The notes beneath the pieces are model-generated. The model was not told where the DNA came from and did no database searches. It was given only the letters and a program-made list of their open reading frames with translations. Shown here piece by piece: positions 31,247 through 39,240 of a stretch of 47,680 bases of DNA. Position numbers and translations under genes: made by a program. How positions within the stretch are numbered: position 1 is the stretch's first letter; every line of letters starts with the position of its first letter. Source of the DNA: Bacteroidia bacterium (GTDB taxonomy: Bacteria > Bacteroidota > Bacteroidia > B-17B0 > Aurantibacillaceae); the NCBI GenBank assembly GCA_022842625.1, contig JALHPG010000015.1, forward strand, positions 1-47,680. The letters are read 5' to 3'.

Positions 31247-32104
31247 TTAAGAGGAAGTAACTTCTTCCGAAATTTGCTTAGCTTTTATTTTAAACGAGCG
31301 CCATATCATAAATGCGCCAATTAAAACAAACGGAATACTGAGCCATTGCCCCATATTCAGAGCCATTGCCCCTTCAAAATCTACTTGATTTTCTTTTAAG
31401 AACTCATCAAAAAACCGCTCAGTAAAAAGTAATACACATAAAACACCAAACATAAAACCAGGGCCAACTTTATCGCGTTTGTTTTTCCAAAGCCAATACA
31501 TTAAAATAAATAAGAAGAAACAAAATATTGCTTCGTATAATTGCGCCGGGTGACGAGGTAAATTATCTTCCTGAACAAAAATAAAAGCCCAAGGCACATC
31601 GGTAACTTTTCCTATAATTTCGCTATTTATTAAATTTCCTAAACGAATGCACATTGCCGCTAAAGGCACAACAACAACCAATCTGTCAAATAACCATATC
31701 CAACTTTCTTTTTCTTTTCGGCAATATAAAATCATAGCGGTTAAAATACCCAATGCACCTCCATGGCTAGCCAAGCCACCTTCATAAACTTTTAAAATAT
31801 TTAAGGGGTGCGATAAATAACCTTCAATTATTACTCCATTAGCCAACTCTTCATCAAACCAGGGGCCGTAAAACAAACAGTGGCCCAAACGCGCGCCAAG
31901 CACAGTGCCTAAAATTATGTATAGGGTTAAAGTGTCTAAAGCTTTTTCGGAGCGCTTTTCTGCTTTAAAAATCCGGTTCATAAAAAAGTGACTGGCAATA
32001 AAAGCCAATGCCCACATTAGTCCGTACCAACGCACAGGCCAGTCAATTCCCGGAATTGTGAAGATCTCAGGCGAAGGATTCCATTTTATAAAGTTTAAGA
32101 TCAT
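31247..32104 (-). CDS. lgt: Prolipoprotein diacylglyceryl transferase
   Basis: The 285-residue integral membrane enzyme has about seven hydrophobic segments. Family motifs are VRWYGLMWALAF, LGARLGHCLFYGPWF, GGLASHGGALGIL (the essential His-Gly loop) and CIRLGNLINSEIIGKVTD (Lgt signature with Arg and Asn). ARHPAQLYE-type RHPAQLYEAIFCF follows. It moves diacylglycerol from phosphatidylglycerol to the lipobox Cys of prolipoproteins at the inner membrane. It would mature the lipoproteins encoded elsewhere in this window. It is convergent with purA and divergent from purN. Confidence 0.96.
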   Translation of the reverse strand: MILNFIKWNPSPEIFTIPGIDWPVRWYGLMWALAFIASHFFMNRIFKAEKRSEKALDTLTLYIILGTVLGARLGHCLFYGPWFDEELANGVIIEGYLSHPLNILKVYEGGLASHGGALGILTAMILYCRKEKESWIWLFDRLVVVVPLAAMCIRLGNLINSEIIGKVTDVPWAFIFVQEDNLPRHPAQLYEAIFCFFLFILMYWLWKNKRDKVGPGFMFGVLCVLLFTERFFDEFLKENQVDFEGAMALNMGQWLSIPFVLIGAFMIWRSFKIKAKQISEEVTSS

Positions 32105-32185
32105 AGGAAGTAAAAGTAAGAAATACAGACGGATTTTGACAATTTATAAATTTACTTTCTACAATAGTTAATCGTAAATGTTTGT

Positions 32186-32193
32186 TAATTTTG
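32186..32193 (+). promoter_or_regulatory. TAnnTTTG element just before purN
   Basis: TAATTTTG ends 5 bases before ATG 32199, so RNA would start at or next to the start codon. An ATG at 32178 lies upstream of this element and was rejected as the start. No -33 TTG is seen, so this may be chance. Confidence 0.35.
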
Positions 32194-32198
32194 CGCTA

Positions 32199-32762
32199 AT
32201 GATTAATGCAGCCATATTTGCCAGTGGAGAAGGTACCAATGCCGAAAATTTGTTCAATTACTTTGCAAACGATCCGCGAATAAAAATAAAACTGGTTGTA
32301 ACCAATAAAGACAATGCCGGGGTTATTGCAAGGGCAGAGAATCACAAGAAAAATGTACAAATAATAAGTAAAGCAGCCTTAGAAAATTATACCGACAAGT
32401 TTATTGAGTTTTTAAAAGTTGAAAAAATTGATCTGATAATTTTAGCGGGATTTTTAGTAAAAATCCCCGAAGCCTTTATAAAGGCATTTCCAAACAAAAT
32501 AATTAACATACATCCTTCTTTGCTGCCTAATTATGGCGGTAAAGGCATGTACGGAATGAATGTTCATAGAGCGGTAATTGAGAATAAAGAAATAGAAAGT
32601 GGAATTACAATTCATTTTGTGAATGAGGAATATGATAAAGGTGAGGTGATCCTTCAGGCAAAATGTATCGTAGAATCTACAGATACTCCCGAACTATTGG
32701 CGAAAAAAATTCAATCATTAGAGTATGAATACTTGCCAAAAGCTATTGAAAAATTCCTTTGA
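32199..32762 (+). CDS. purN: Phosphoribosylglycinamide formyltransferase
   Basis: From ATG 32199 the protein is 187 residues and starts INAAIFASGEGTNAENL, the usual PurN N-terminus with the GTN phosphate loop. IDLIILAGFLVKIP, NKIINIHPSLLPNYGGKGMYG (catalytic Asn and His) and GITIHFVNEEYDKGEVI (catalytic Asp) are all present. It uses 10-formyl-THF to formylate GAR in de novo purine synthesis. An in-frame ATG at 32178 adds seven residues that do not fit the family and lies upstream of the promoter-like element. It is divergent from lgt. Confidence 0.95.
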   Translation: MINAAIFASGEGTNAENLFNYFANDPRIKIKLVVTNKDNAGVIARAENHKKNVQIISKAALENYTDKFIEFLKVEKIDLIILAGFLVKIPEAFIKAFPNKIINIHPSLLPNYGGKGMYGMNVHRAVIENKEIESGITIHFVNEEYDKGEVILQAKCIVESTDTPELLAKKIQSLEYEYLPKAIEKFL

Positions 32763-32875
32763 ATTACCTTCTATCCTGAGGTTATATTGATTTAGAATTA
32801 AAAATCAGCCGACTCTACTTTTTTTAATAAAAGTCATATTTAGGAGATTATTTTTGACAGAAATAATTCTTGAAA

Positions 32876-34081
32876 ATGAAAAAATATTTAATTCTAATAA
32901 TTGCAACTTTATTATGTTTTCCTGTTTTTAGCCAAACATTTCAAACAGGTACAATTACAGTAACTTTTAACGATGCAAGTAGAACCGGCGGTTTTGGCAG
33001 TGGCGGTGGGCCGGGGAGGCAGATCCAAACTGAAATTTATTATCCGGCAACAAGTTCAGGGTCTAATGTAGCAGTTGCAACAGGTTCATTTCCTGTGGTT
33101 GTAATTGGTCATGGTTTTGTAATGGATTGGAATAGTTACGATAACATTTACTCAGAACTTTCAAAACGAGGTTATATTGTTGCACTGCCTCGCACAGAGG
33201 GTGGCCTAAATCCTAGCCATTCTGATTTTGGTTTGGATTTAGCTTTGGTTGGTAATAAAGTTATGTTATTAAATACAACCAATACGTTAGCTCCGATCTT
33301 TGTTGGAAAGGTGATTCAAAAACTTGGTTTAGCCGGCCATTCAATGGGTGGAGGCTCTTCTTTTCTTGCAGCTAAGAATAATCCTAGCGTAACTTGTTTA
33401 TTTAATTTTGCTGCGGCACAAACTAATCCAACTTCGAGCCAAGCGGCAAAGCAAGTAACAGTGCCCACTTTAATTATAGGAGGCCAGGCAGATTGTGTTG
33501 CTCCTGCAAATACAAATCAAAATAAAATGTGGGATAGCACAGCTTCAACAAAAAAGTTTCAAATAACAATAAAGAATTTAACACATTGTGATTTTGGAAA
33601 CGGTACAAATTTTAATTGTTTATTTGGTCAAAACACAAGCAATTGCCCAAATGCAATAAACAATTTAACGGCACTAAAGTTATATATGAATTTTGTAAAT
33701 CCTTTTTTAGATTTTAATTTAAAAGGCATTTGTTCTGAAGGGCCTCGTTTTATGGACAGTTTAAATTTATCACAAGTAATATTTAGCAAGCAGCAGTTAG
33801 GGAATTTAGTATGCGCTCCTACAAATCTCAAAGATGGTGATTATGCAAAAAACATAATCGTTTATCCAAATCCAATTGAGGATTTACTGTTTGTTGATGG
33901 GATAAATGAAACTGATTTTCAAGTACAGATTTATTCTTTATTAGGTAAACCAATTACTGTAGTATCTAATTATAATGATGGTAAATTAAAAATAGATTTA
34001 GCTGAATTGCCTAAAGGAATTTATATTTTAAAACTATCAACTAATAATACTAGTAGTACTAAAAGAATAGTGAAAGATTGA
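32876..34081 (+). CDS. Secreted alpha/beta hydrolase with T9SS sorting domain
   Basis: The ATG at 32876 gives 401 residues; a TTG at 32870 is in frame but gives a poorer signal peptide. Residues 1-20 (to PVFSQ) are a signal peptide. The hydrolase core has VVVIGHGFVMDW (oxyanion region), the nucleophile elbow GHSMGGG with Ser156, Asp206 in GGQADCVAP and His237 in LTHCDF. This layout is like dienelactone hydrolase, chlorophyllase and polyesterase or cutinase enzymes. The tail (from about residue 325) reads VYPNPIEDLLFVDG then LPKGIYILKLS and a Lys-rich end, a T9SS type A sorting domain. So it is exported across the outer membrane and attached or released. The substrate is unknown. It is convergent with the cupredoxin gene. 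Confidence 0.88.
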   Translation: MKKYLILIIATLLCFPVFSQTFQTGTITVTFNDASRTGGFGSGGGPGRQIQTEIYYPATSSGSNVAVATGSFPVVVIGHGFVMDWNSYDNIYSELSKRGYIVALPRTEGGLNPSHSDFGLDLALVGNKVMLLNTTNTLAPIFVGKVIQKLGLAGHSMGGGSSFLAAKNNPSVTCLFNFAAAQTNPTSSQAAKQVTVPTLIIGGQADCVAPANTNQNKMWDSTASTKKFQITIKNLTHCDFGNGTNFNCLFGQNTSNCPNAINNLTALKLYMNFVNPFLDFNLKGICSEGPRFMDSLNLSQVIFSKQQLGNLVCAPTNLKDGDYAKNIIVYPNPIEDLLFVDGINETDFQVQIYSLLGKPITVVSNYNDGKLKIDLAELPKGIYILKLSTNNTSSTKRIVKD

Positions 34082-34090
34082 TCATTAGAT

Positions 34091-34423
34091 CTATTTAACC
34101 CGAATATAAACTTGCTCTTGTAAATTATCGGGGTGATAATTGCAGTAAACAGTATAATCCGCAGAATCTGCAAACGTGTATTCAAATTTGTCGCCTGTTT
34201 TCATTTTTCCGCTGGCAAATAATCGTCCGTTATGGGTTACCGTGTGGTTTGAATTATCTTTATTTATAAATGTTAAAGTAGTCCCTCTGGTGATATCAAT
34301 AAAAGTTGGATTAAAGCGTTTGTATAACAACCAAACTTCATTGTCGCCTTGCGGCGTTGTGTCTTTTTTCTTGCAAGAAAAAACAATTACTATTAAAAGA
34401 AGTAGAATATAGTTGGTTTTCAT
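34091..34423 (-). CDS. Cupredoxin-like (plastocyanin-type) lipoprotein
   Basis: The 110-residue product has a lipobox VIVFSC with Cys17. The remaining 90 residues are one beta-sandwich. Likely copper ligands are His60 or His64 (NHTVTH), Cys94 and His97 (YCNYHPD), the C-x2-H spacing seen in some plastocyanin-like domains. The fourth, axial ligand is not a Met; Gln102 is the nearest candidate, or the site may bind no Met. It would be anchored at the cell envelope as an electron carrier or copper binder. It is encoded just downstream of the ABC exporter on the same strand (32-base gap). Confidence 0.75.
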   Translation of the reverse strand: MKTNYILLLLIVIVFSCKKKDTTPQGDNEVWLLYKRFNPTFIDITRGTTLTFINKDNSNHTVTHNGRLFASGKMKTGDKFEYTFADSADYTVYCNYHPDNLQEQVYIRVK

Positions 34424-34455
34424 TGATATCTCTTTTATATAAGCTAAGATAGTGA

Positions 34456-36198
34456 TTAATTGCTTTGCATTTGATGTAATTGGAAATAACTTCCTTTTAA
34501 GGCAATAAGCTCTTCATGCGTTCCCATTTCAATAATTTCGCCTTCTTTTAAATACAAGATCAGGTCGGCATTTTTTAAACTCGAAATACGGTGACTAACA
34601 ATAATGGCGGTTTTGTTTTCCATTTCTTGTTTTAAATTATTTAATATTTGTTCTTCGGTTTCAGTATCAACAGCGCTTAAGCAATCATCAAAAAATAAAA
34701 GTTGTGGTTTATTAATTAATGCCCGAGCAATTGAAATTCGTTGTTTTTGTCCGCCACTTAAAGTCACCCCGCGTTCACCTACAACAGTTTCGTATTTTTC
34801 AGGAAAGGTTAAAATATTATTATGTACTTGCGCCTGTTTTGCAGCAAGCTCTATTATTTCTTTTCCTGTATTTTTATTTGAGCTCCCAAATAAAATATTA
34901 TTCGCAATGGTATCGCTAAATAAAAAAACCTCTTGCGGTACAACCCCCATATTTTTTCGGAGTAGGTGTAAGTTATGTTGTTTAATGTTTTTTTGATCGA
35001 TCAAGATCTCACCGCTTGTTACATCATATTGCCTTGTGATAAGATTTAAGATGCTTGACTTTCCACTGCCTACTTTGCCTGTAATGCCAAGTGTTTGGCC
35101 TTGTTTTAATTTGAATGAAATGTTTTTTATTGCTTCAATGTTATTTTCGGGATATCTAAAATTTACATTTTTAAATTCTATTTCTCCCTTTATTAAATAG
35201 GTTTCTTTATTTGAATTAGTAATAGCAGGTTTTGTATTTAAAAATTCATTTATTCTTTCTTGTGATGCCGAAGCACGTTGTATTAAGGAAGTTACCCAGC
35301 CCAAAGAAGCAAAAGGCCAGGTTAATCTAAATACATAAAAAATAAATTCAGTTACATTTCCGGGTTCGATTTTACCTTGTATTGTTAATTTACCACCGTA
35401 CCATACGGTTATTAAAACACTTAAGCCTATCATTAAAACCATTGCAGGGCCAAAAAACGATTCGATGGTTGCTAATTTTAGTGCTGTTTTTTTATACACC
35501 TCATTTTTCTCCTGCATCTTTTCGGTAAAATATGTTTCGCGCGCATAAGCTTTTATTACCCTAATGGCACTAAAAGTTTCCTGTGCCTGAGTAGTTAAAT
35601 TCCCAAGTTCTTGCTGCACTTTTCCGCTTTGTTTATTTATCATATCCGAAACACGATAAATAAGGTAGGACAAAAGCGGCAGCGGCAAAAAAACAATTAA
35701 AGTTAGTTGCACATTTACACTAAGCATAAAGATCAAAACGGTAACGGTTGTAACCAATGTATTTGCCAAATACATAATAGCCGGACCGCTATACATTCTT
35801 ACCTTACCAACATCTTCACTTATTCTGTTCATGAGATCGCCGGTTGTATTCTGTTTATAAAAGGATGCGTCTAATTCTTGATAGTGGCTATATATTTCAT
35901 TTTTTTGATCATATTCAATGTGCCTGCTCATTACAATAATGGTTTGGCGCATCAGGAACATAAATAATCCGCTTGTTAAGGCAAGGCCAATAATTGTTAA
36001 GCCATAAGTAATAAACACTCCAGATTCGGCGGCTTCATTCTTTTTAAATACTTCAATTATTTGATTGGTACCATTTCTTACAATTACACCCTGATAGGTG
36101 CCAAATATGGTAGAAAGAGCAACAAATAAAATACCACCCAAAAAGTGCCATTTGTATTTTAGAAAATAGTGGTTTATTGCTTTAAGATGTTTCACCAA
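34456..36198 (-). CDS. ABC transporter, fused permease and ATPase (MsbA/MdlB type)
   Basis: The 580-residue half-transporter has six membrane segments in residues 1-310 and an ATPase domain after about 340. Walker A is GKVGSGKSS (residue 374), the signature is LSGGQKQRI (residue 480), Walker B is LLFFDDCLSAVD and the H-loop is IIVSHRISSL. It works as a homo- or heterodimeric exporter of lipids, drugs or peptides; the substrate is not clear. Dimer partner genes are absent nearby, so a homodimer is likely. TACCTTTG (TAnnTTTG) at 36207-36200 sits directly before ATG 36198. Transcription from it would leave no leader and could even start at the second codon, GTG. Confidence 0.92.
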   Translation of the reverse strand: MVKHLKAINHYFLKYKWHFLGGILFVALSTIFGTYQGVIVRNGTNQIIEVFKKNEAAESGVFITYGLTIIGLALTSGLFMFLMRQTIIVMSRHIEYDQKNEIYSHYQELDASFYKQNTTGDLMNRISEDVGKVRMYSGPAIMYLANTLVTTVTVLIFMLSVNVQLTLIVFLPLPLLSYLIYRVSDMINKQSGKVQQELGNLTTQAQETFSAIRVIKAYARETYFTEKMQEKNEVYKKTALKLATIESFFGPAMVLMIGLSVLITVWYGGKLTIQGKIEPGNVTEFIFYVFRLTWPFASLGWVTSLIQRASASQERINEFLNTKPAITNSNKETYLIKGEIEFKNVNFRYPENNIEAIKNISFKLKQGQTLGITGKVGSGKSSILNLITRQYDVTSGEILIDQKNIKQHNLHLLRKNMGVVPQEVFLFSDTIANNILFGSSNKNTGKEIIELAAKQAQVHNNILTFPEKYETVVGERGVTLSGGQKQRISIARALINKPQLLFFDDCLSAVDTETEEQILNNLKQEMENKTAIIVSHRISSLKNADLILYLKEGEIIEMGTHEELIALKGSYFQLHQMQSN

Positions 36199-36250
36199 AC
36201 AAAGGTAATTTTTAATTATTTATAACACCATAAATAGCCATTTGTTTTGC

Positions 36251-36279
36251 TTGAAATACCAAAAAATACTATAACTTTG
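36251..36279 (+). promoter_or_regulatory. Promoter of the leucine dehydrogenase-nusB unit
   Basis: TTG (36251-36253), an 18-base spacer and TAACTTTG (36272-36279), then 23 bases to ATG 36303. It is one of the three cleanest matches in the window, with cphB and the PEBP gene. Confidence 0.68.
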
Positions 36280-36302
36280 CCCCACTTCAACCAAAAAATA
36301 TT

Positions 36303-37406
36303 ATGGAAGTCACAACTTTAAAAAACTCCGATCTTTCTAAAGATCCGGTTATTGGCCAAATGAGCCTTCATAATCATGAGCAAATTTTATTTTGTAATGA
36401 TAATGCAACAGGGTTAAAAGCAATTATAGCAATACACAATACAGTGCTAGGGCCTTCTTTAGGAGGTACGCGTATGTGGAATTATGCTAACGAAATGGAA
36501 GCGTTAACCGATGTGTTGCGTTTATCTCGCGGTATGACTTATAAGTCGTCTGTTGCCGGTTTAAACCTAGGTGGCGGTAAAGCGGTAATTATTGGTGATG
36601 CAAAAAATATTAAAAGCGAAGCATTACTTCGTCGTTTTGGAAAGTTTGTTAACAGCTTAGGAGGTAAATATATTACTGCCGAAGACGTTGCCATGACTAG
36701 CCGTGATATGGAGATCATTAAAATGGAAACCGATCACGTAAGTGGTTTACCTGAAAACATGGGTGGTAGCGGTGATCCTAGTCCGGTAACTGCTTATGGT
36801 GTTTACGTAAGTATGAAAGCAAGCGCCAAAGAAGTATGGGGAAATGATAGTTTAAGCGGCAAAAAAGTTTTAGTGCAAGGGATAGGACATGTTGGAGAAG
36901 TATTAGTAAGCCATTTAACTAAAGAAGGTGCTACAGTTTATATTAATGATATTAGCCAGGAGCGTTTAAAAGCAGTTGCCGATAAGTATAAAGTAGAGGT
37001 GGTTGCTGCCGACAAAATGTTTGACCTGGATATTGATGTTTATGCGCCATGTGCTCTTGGAGCAACTGTAAATAATGATACTTTAAGCAGATTGAAATGT
37101 AAGATCATTTGCGGAGCAGCAAATAATCAGTTGGCTGATGAAAACGTTCACGGACTTTTAGTTGCAAAAAGCGGAATTTTATATGCTCCGGATTTTGTAG
37201 TAAATGCAGGTGGAATTATTAATGTGTATTACGAATTAGAAGGATACAATAGAGAGAGAGCGCTTGCTCACGCAGAAAAAATTTACGATACAACTTATAA
37301 TTTATTTCAGTTAGCTAAAAAGGAAAACATTCCTACTTATCAGGCTGCAAATAAATTGGGTGAGCAACGTATAGAGGCAATTGCGCGAATTAACGCGGTA
37401 TTGTAA
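36303..37406 (+). CDS. ldh: Leucine dehydrogenase (Glu/Leu/Phe/Val dehydrogenase family)
   Basis: The 367-residue product matches the octameric branched-chain amino acid dehydrogenases. GPSLGGTRMWNY, the catalytic lysine block VAGLNLGGGKAVI and TAEDVAMTSRDMEII are typical. The NAD-binding glycine motif is VLVQGIGHVGE (about residue 200), and APCALGATVN and GAANNQLA follow. It deaminates Leu, Val or Ile with NAD to 2-oxoacids that can feed branched-chain fatty acid synthesis. Leucine rather than phenylalanine preference is the usual annotation for this form and is inferred. It is followed 23 bases later by nusB. Confidence 0.92.
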   Translation: MEVTTLKNSDLSKDPVIGQMSLHNHEQILFCNDNATGLKAIIAIHNTVLGPSLGGTRMWNYANEMEALTDVLRLSRGMTYKSSVAGLNLGGGKAVIIGDAKNIKSEALLRRFGKFVNSLGGKYITAEDVAMTSRDMEIIKMETDHVSGLPENMGGSGDPSPVTAYGVYVSMKASAKEVWGNDSLSGKKVLVQGIGHVGEVLVSHLTKEGATVYINDISQERLKAVADKYKVEVVAADKMFDLDIDVYAPCALGATVNNDTLSRLKCKIICGAANNQLADENVHGLLVAKSGILYAPDFVVNAGGIINVYYELEGYNRERALAHAEKIYDTTYNLFQLAKKENIPTYQAANKLGEQRIEAIARINAVL

Positions 37407-37429
37407 AGCAGAATTAATTAAATTAGATA

Positions 37430-38368
37430 ATGTTAAACAGAAGGTTTTTAAGAATAAAAGTAATGCAGTCGTTGTACTCGTTTTTTCAACATGAAAAAGC
37501 TGATATGGCTGTATTTGAGAGAGAGATGTTTAAAAGTCTGGATAAGGTTTTTGAATTGTATTTATCTATTTTAGGTTTGGTTAGCGATATTCATCATGTA
37601 GCATTAGTGATGATGGATGAGAATAAAAATAAGCGTTTGCCAAATTCTGCAGATCTTGATCCGAATTTAAAATTTGTAAAAAATACTCTGTTAATCGGTA
37701 TTTCAGAGAGTAAAGAATTAAAAGCTCATTTAGAAAAACGAAAAATTTCGTGGCAAAATGATTTTGATATTGTACGTAAGTTATTTGTTGAAATAAGAAA
37801 TGGAGAAGCATATAAAGCCTATATGGAATCAACATCGCCAAGTGTAGCCGAAGATAGAGATTTTGTTATTTCAATGATAACTGAACACTTAAGCGAAAAT
37901 GATGTATTAATTTCTTTATTTGAAGAAAAAAATATGCATTGGGCGGATGATACTTTTGTTGCTTTTAACTCGGTGATCAGAAATTTTGAAGAGTTTAATG
38001 GTGAATTTAAATTGATATCACTTTTAAAGGATGAAAAAGATGATACAGAATTTATGAGTCTACTTTTCAAAAAAACTATTATTTACCGTCATGAATTTGA
38101 AGAGTTAATTGGGCGTCATACTCAAAACTGGGATGTTGAGCGTATCGCTAACATGGATATGCTGTTAATGGAAATGGCCTTAGCAGAGATCATGTACATT
38201 CCAAATGTACCGGTAAAAGCTTCGTTAAACGAATACATTGATATCAGTAAAGAATACAGTACGCCAAACAGTAAAGTATTTGTAAATGGTGTATTAGATA
38301 AAATTATTGCCGAATTAAAACGCGATAATAAGATCTCCAAAACCGGTAGAGGATTAAAAGAGAATTAA
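37430..38368 (+). CDS. nusB: Transcription antitermination factor NusB (long form)
   Basis: The 312-residue product begins LNRRFLRIKVMQSLYSFFQH, the NusB N-terminus. The core NusB fold lies at the C-terminal end (WDVERIANMDMLLMEMALAEI, then VNGVLDKIIAELK). Length is about twice that of the E. coli protein because Bacteroidota NusB carries an extra helical part. It binds boxA RNA with S10 (NusE) and supports rRNA antitermination. The gene follows leucine dehydrogenase in one unit and overlaps the convergent prmC by 4 bases. Confidence 0.92.
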   Translation: MLNRRFLRIKVMQSLYSFFQHEKADMAVFEREMFKSLDKVFELYLSILGLVSDIHHVALVMMDENKNKRLPNSADLDPNLKFVKNTLLIGISESKELKAHLEKRKISWQNDFDIVRKLFVEIRNGEAYKAYMESTSPSVAEDRDFVISMITEHLSENDVLISLFEEKNMHWADDTFVAFNSVIRNFEEFNGEFKLISLLKDEKDDTEFMSLLFKKTIIYRHEFEELIGRHTQNWDVERIANMDMLLMEMALAEIMYIPNVPVKASLNEYIDISKEYSTPNSKVFVNGVLDKIIAELKRDNKISKTGRGLKEN

Positions 38369-39237
38369 TTTTTTTGAGCTCTTAAAAATCTCATTTTCCC
38401 ACTCATATCTTTGACCAACTCTACGTGTTTAAAAAGTTGGCTATTGTTTGCATATAGCAAAACATCATTTGCTGTAAGTGGATTTAATTCGAAATATAAT
38501 TTCCCTCCTGAATTTAATTTTTGTTGACAAAGGTCAATGATCTTTTTGTAAAACAAAATATCATCAGCACCATTTACAAACAAGGCTAAGTGGGGCTCAT
38601 TGTCTGTTACGTTTTTACTTAATTGATCTTTCTCGTCAAACTTTATGTAGGGAGGATTGCTAATGATCACATCAAACGAAGAGGTTATTCTTTCTTCAAC
38701 TTCTTTGGTATTTAGTATGTCTACTTCTAAAAAAGTTACCGGTGTTTTATTTAGCTCTGCATTTTTTTTAGCAACTATTAGTGCCTCTGAACTAATGTCG
38801 CAGGCATAGACATTACTTTTGTCGATGTTTTTTTTTATGGCAATTGGAATGCATCCGCTGCCTGTGCCAATATCTAAAAAAGATAAAGCTTCTTTATTTT
38901 CTTTTAAGATAACATCTACTAACTCCTCCGTTTCAGGTCGTGGAATTAAAACATGTTGGTTAACGTAAAATTTTAAATTGTAAAACCAAGCCTCCTTTAA
39001 AACATATTGAATAGGGGTGTTGTTTTTTAATTCTTTACAACAGAAGTATAATTTTAAAAGGTCACTTTGATTAATGTTCTCGTTTCGTTTAACGATAATA
39101 TCTGTTTTCGAATAATTTAAATAATGTTCAAGAACTAGATCCACTATGGCATCAATTTCAGATTCTTCATAATTAGAATTTAATTCTGAATGATAAAATG
39201 CAATGAGGGCAGAAAGAGAATTATTTGGCAGGCGCAT
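38365..39237 (-). CDS. prmC: Release factor glutamine methyltransferase
   Basis: The 290-residue product has an N-terminal helical domain and a Rossmann methyltransferase domain. SAM-binding FLDIGTGSGCIPIAI and the catalytic NPPYIKFDE (NPPY, amino-group binding) are present, along with RPETEELVDVIL, the PrmC-specific block. It methylates the Gln of the GGQ motif in RF1 and RF2 and so raises termination efficiency. It starts 3 bases after the stop of the subtilase gene and is likely its operon partner. Its 3' end overlaps nusB by 4 bases on the other strand. Confidence 0.95.
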   Translation of the reverse strand: MRLPNNSLSALIAFYHSELNSNYEESEIDAIVDLVLEHYLNYSKTDIIVKRNENINQSDLLKLYFCCKELKNNTPIQYVLKEAWFYNLKFYVNQHVLIPRPETEELVDVILKENKEALSFLDIGTGSGCIPIAIKKNIDKSNVYACDISSEALIVAKKNAELNKTPVTFLEVDILNTKEVEERITSSFDVIISNPPYIKFDEKDQLSKNVTDNEPHLALFVNGADDILFYKKIIDLCQQKLNSGGKLYFELNPLTANDVLLYANNSQLFKHVELVKDMSGKMRFLRAQKN

Positions 39238-39240
39238 AGT

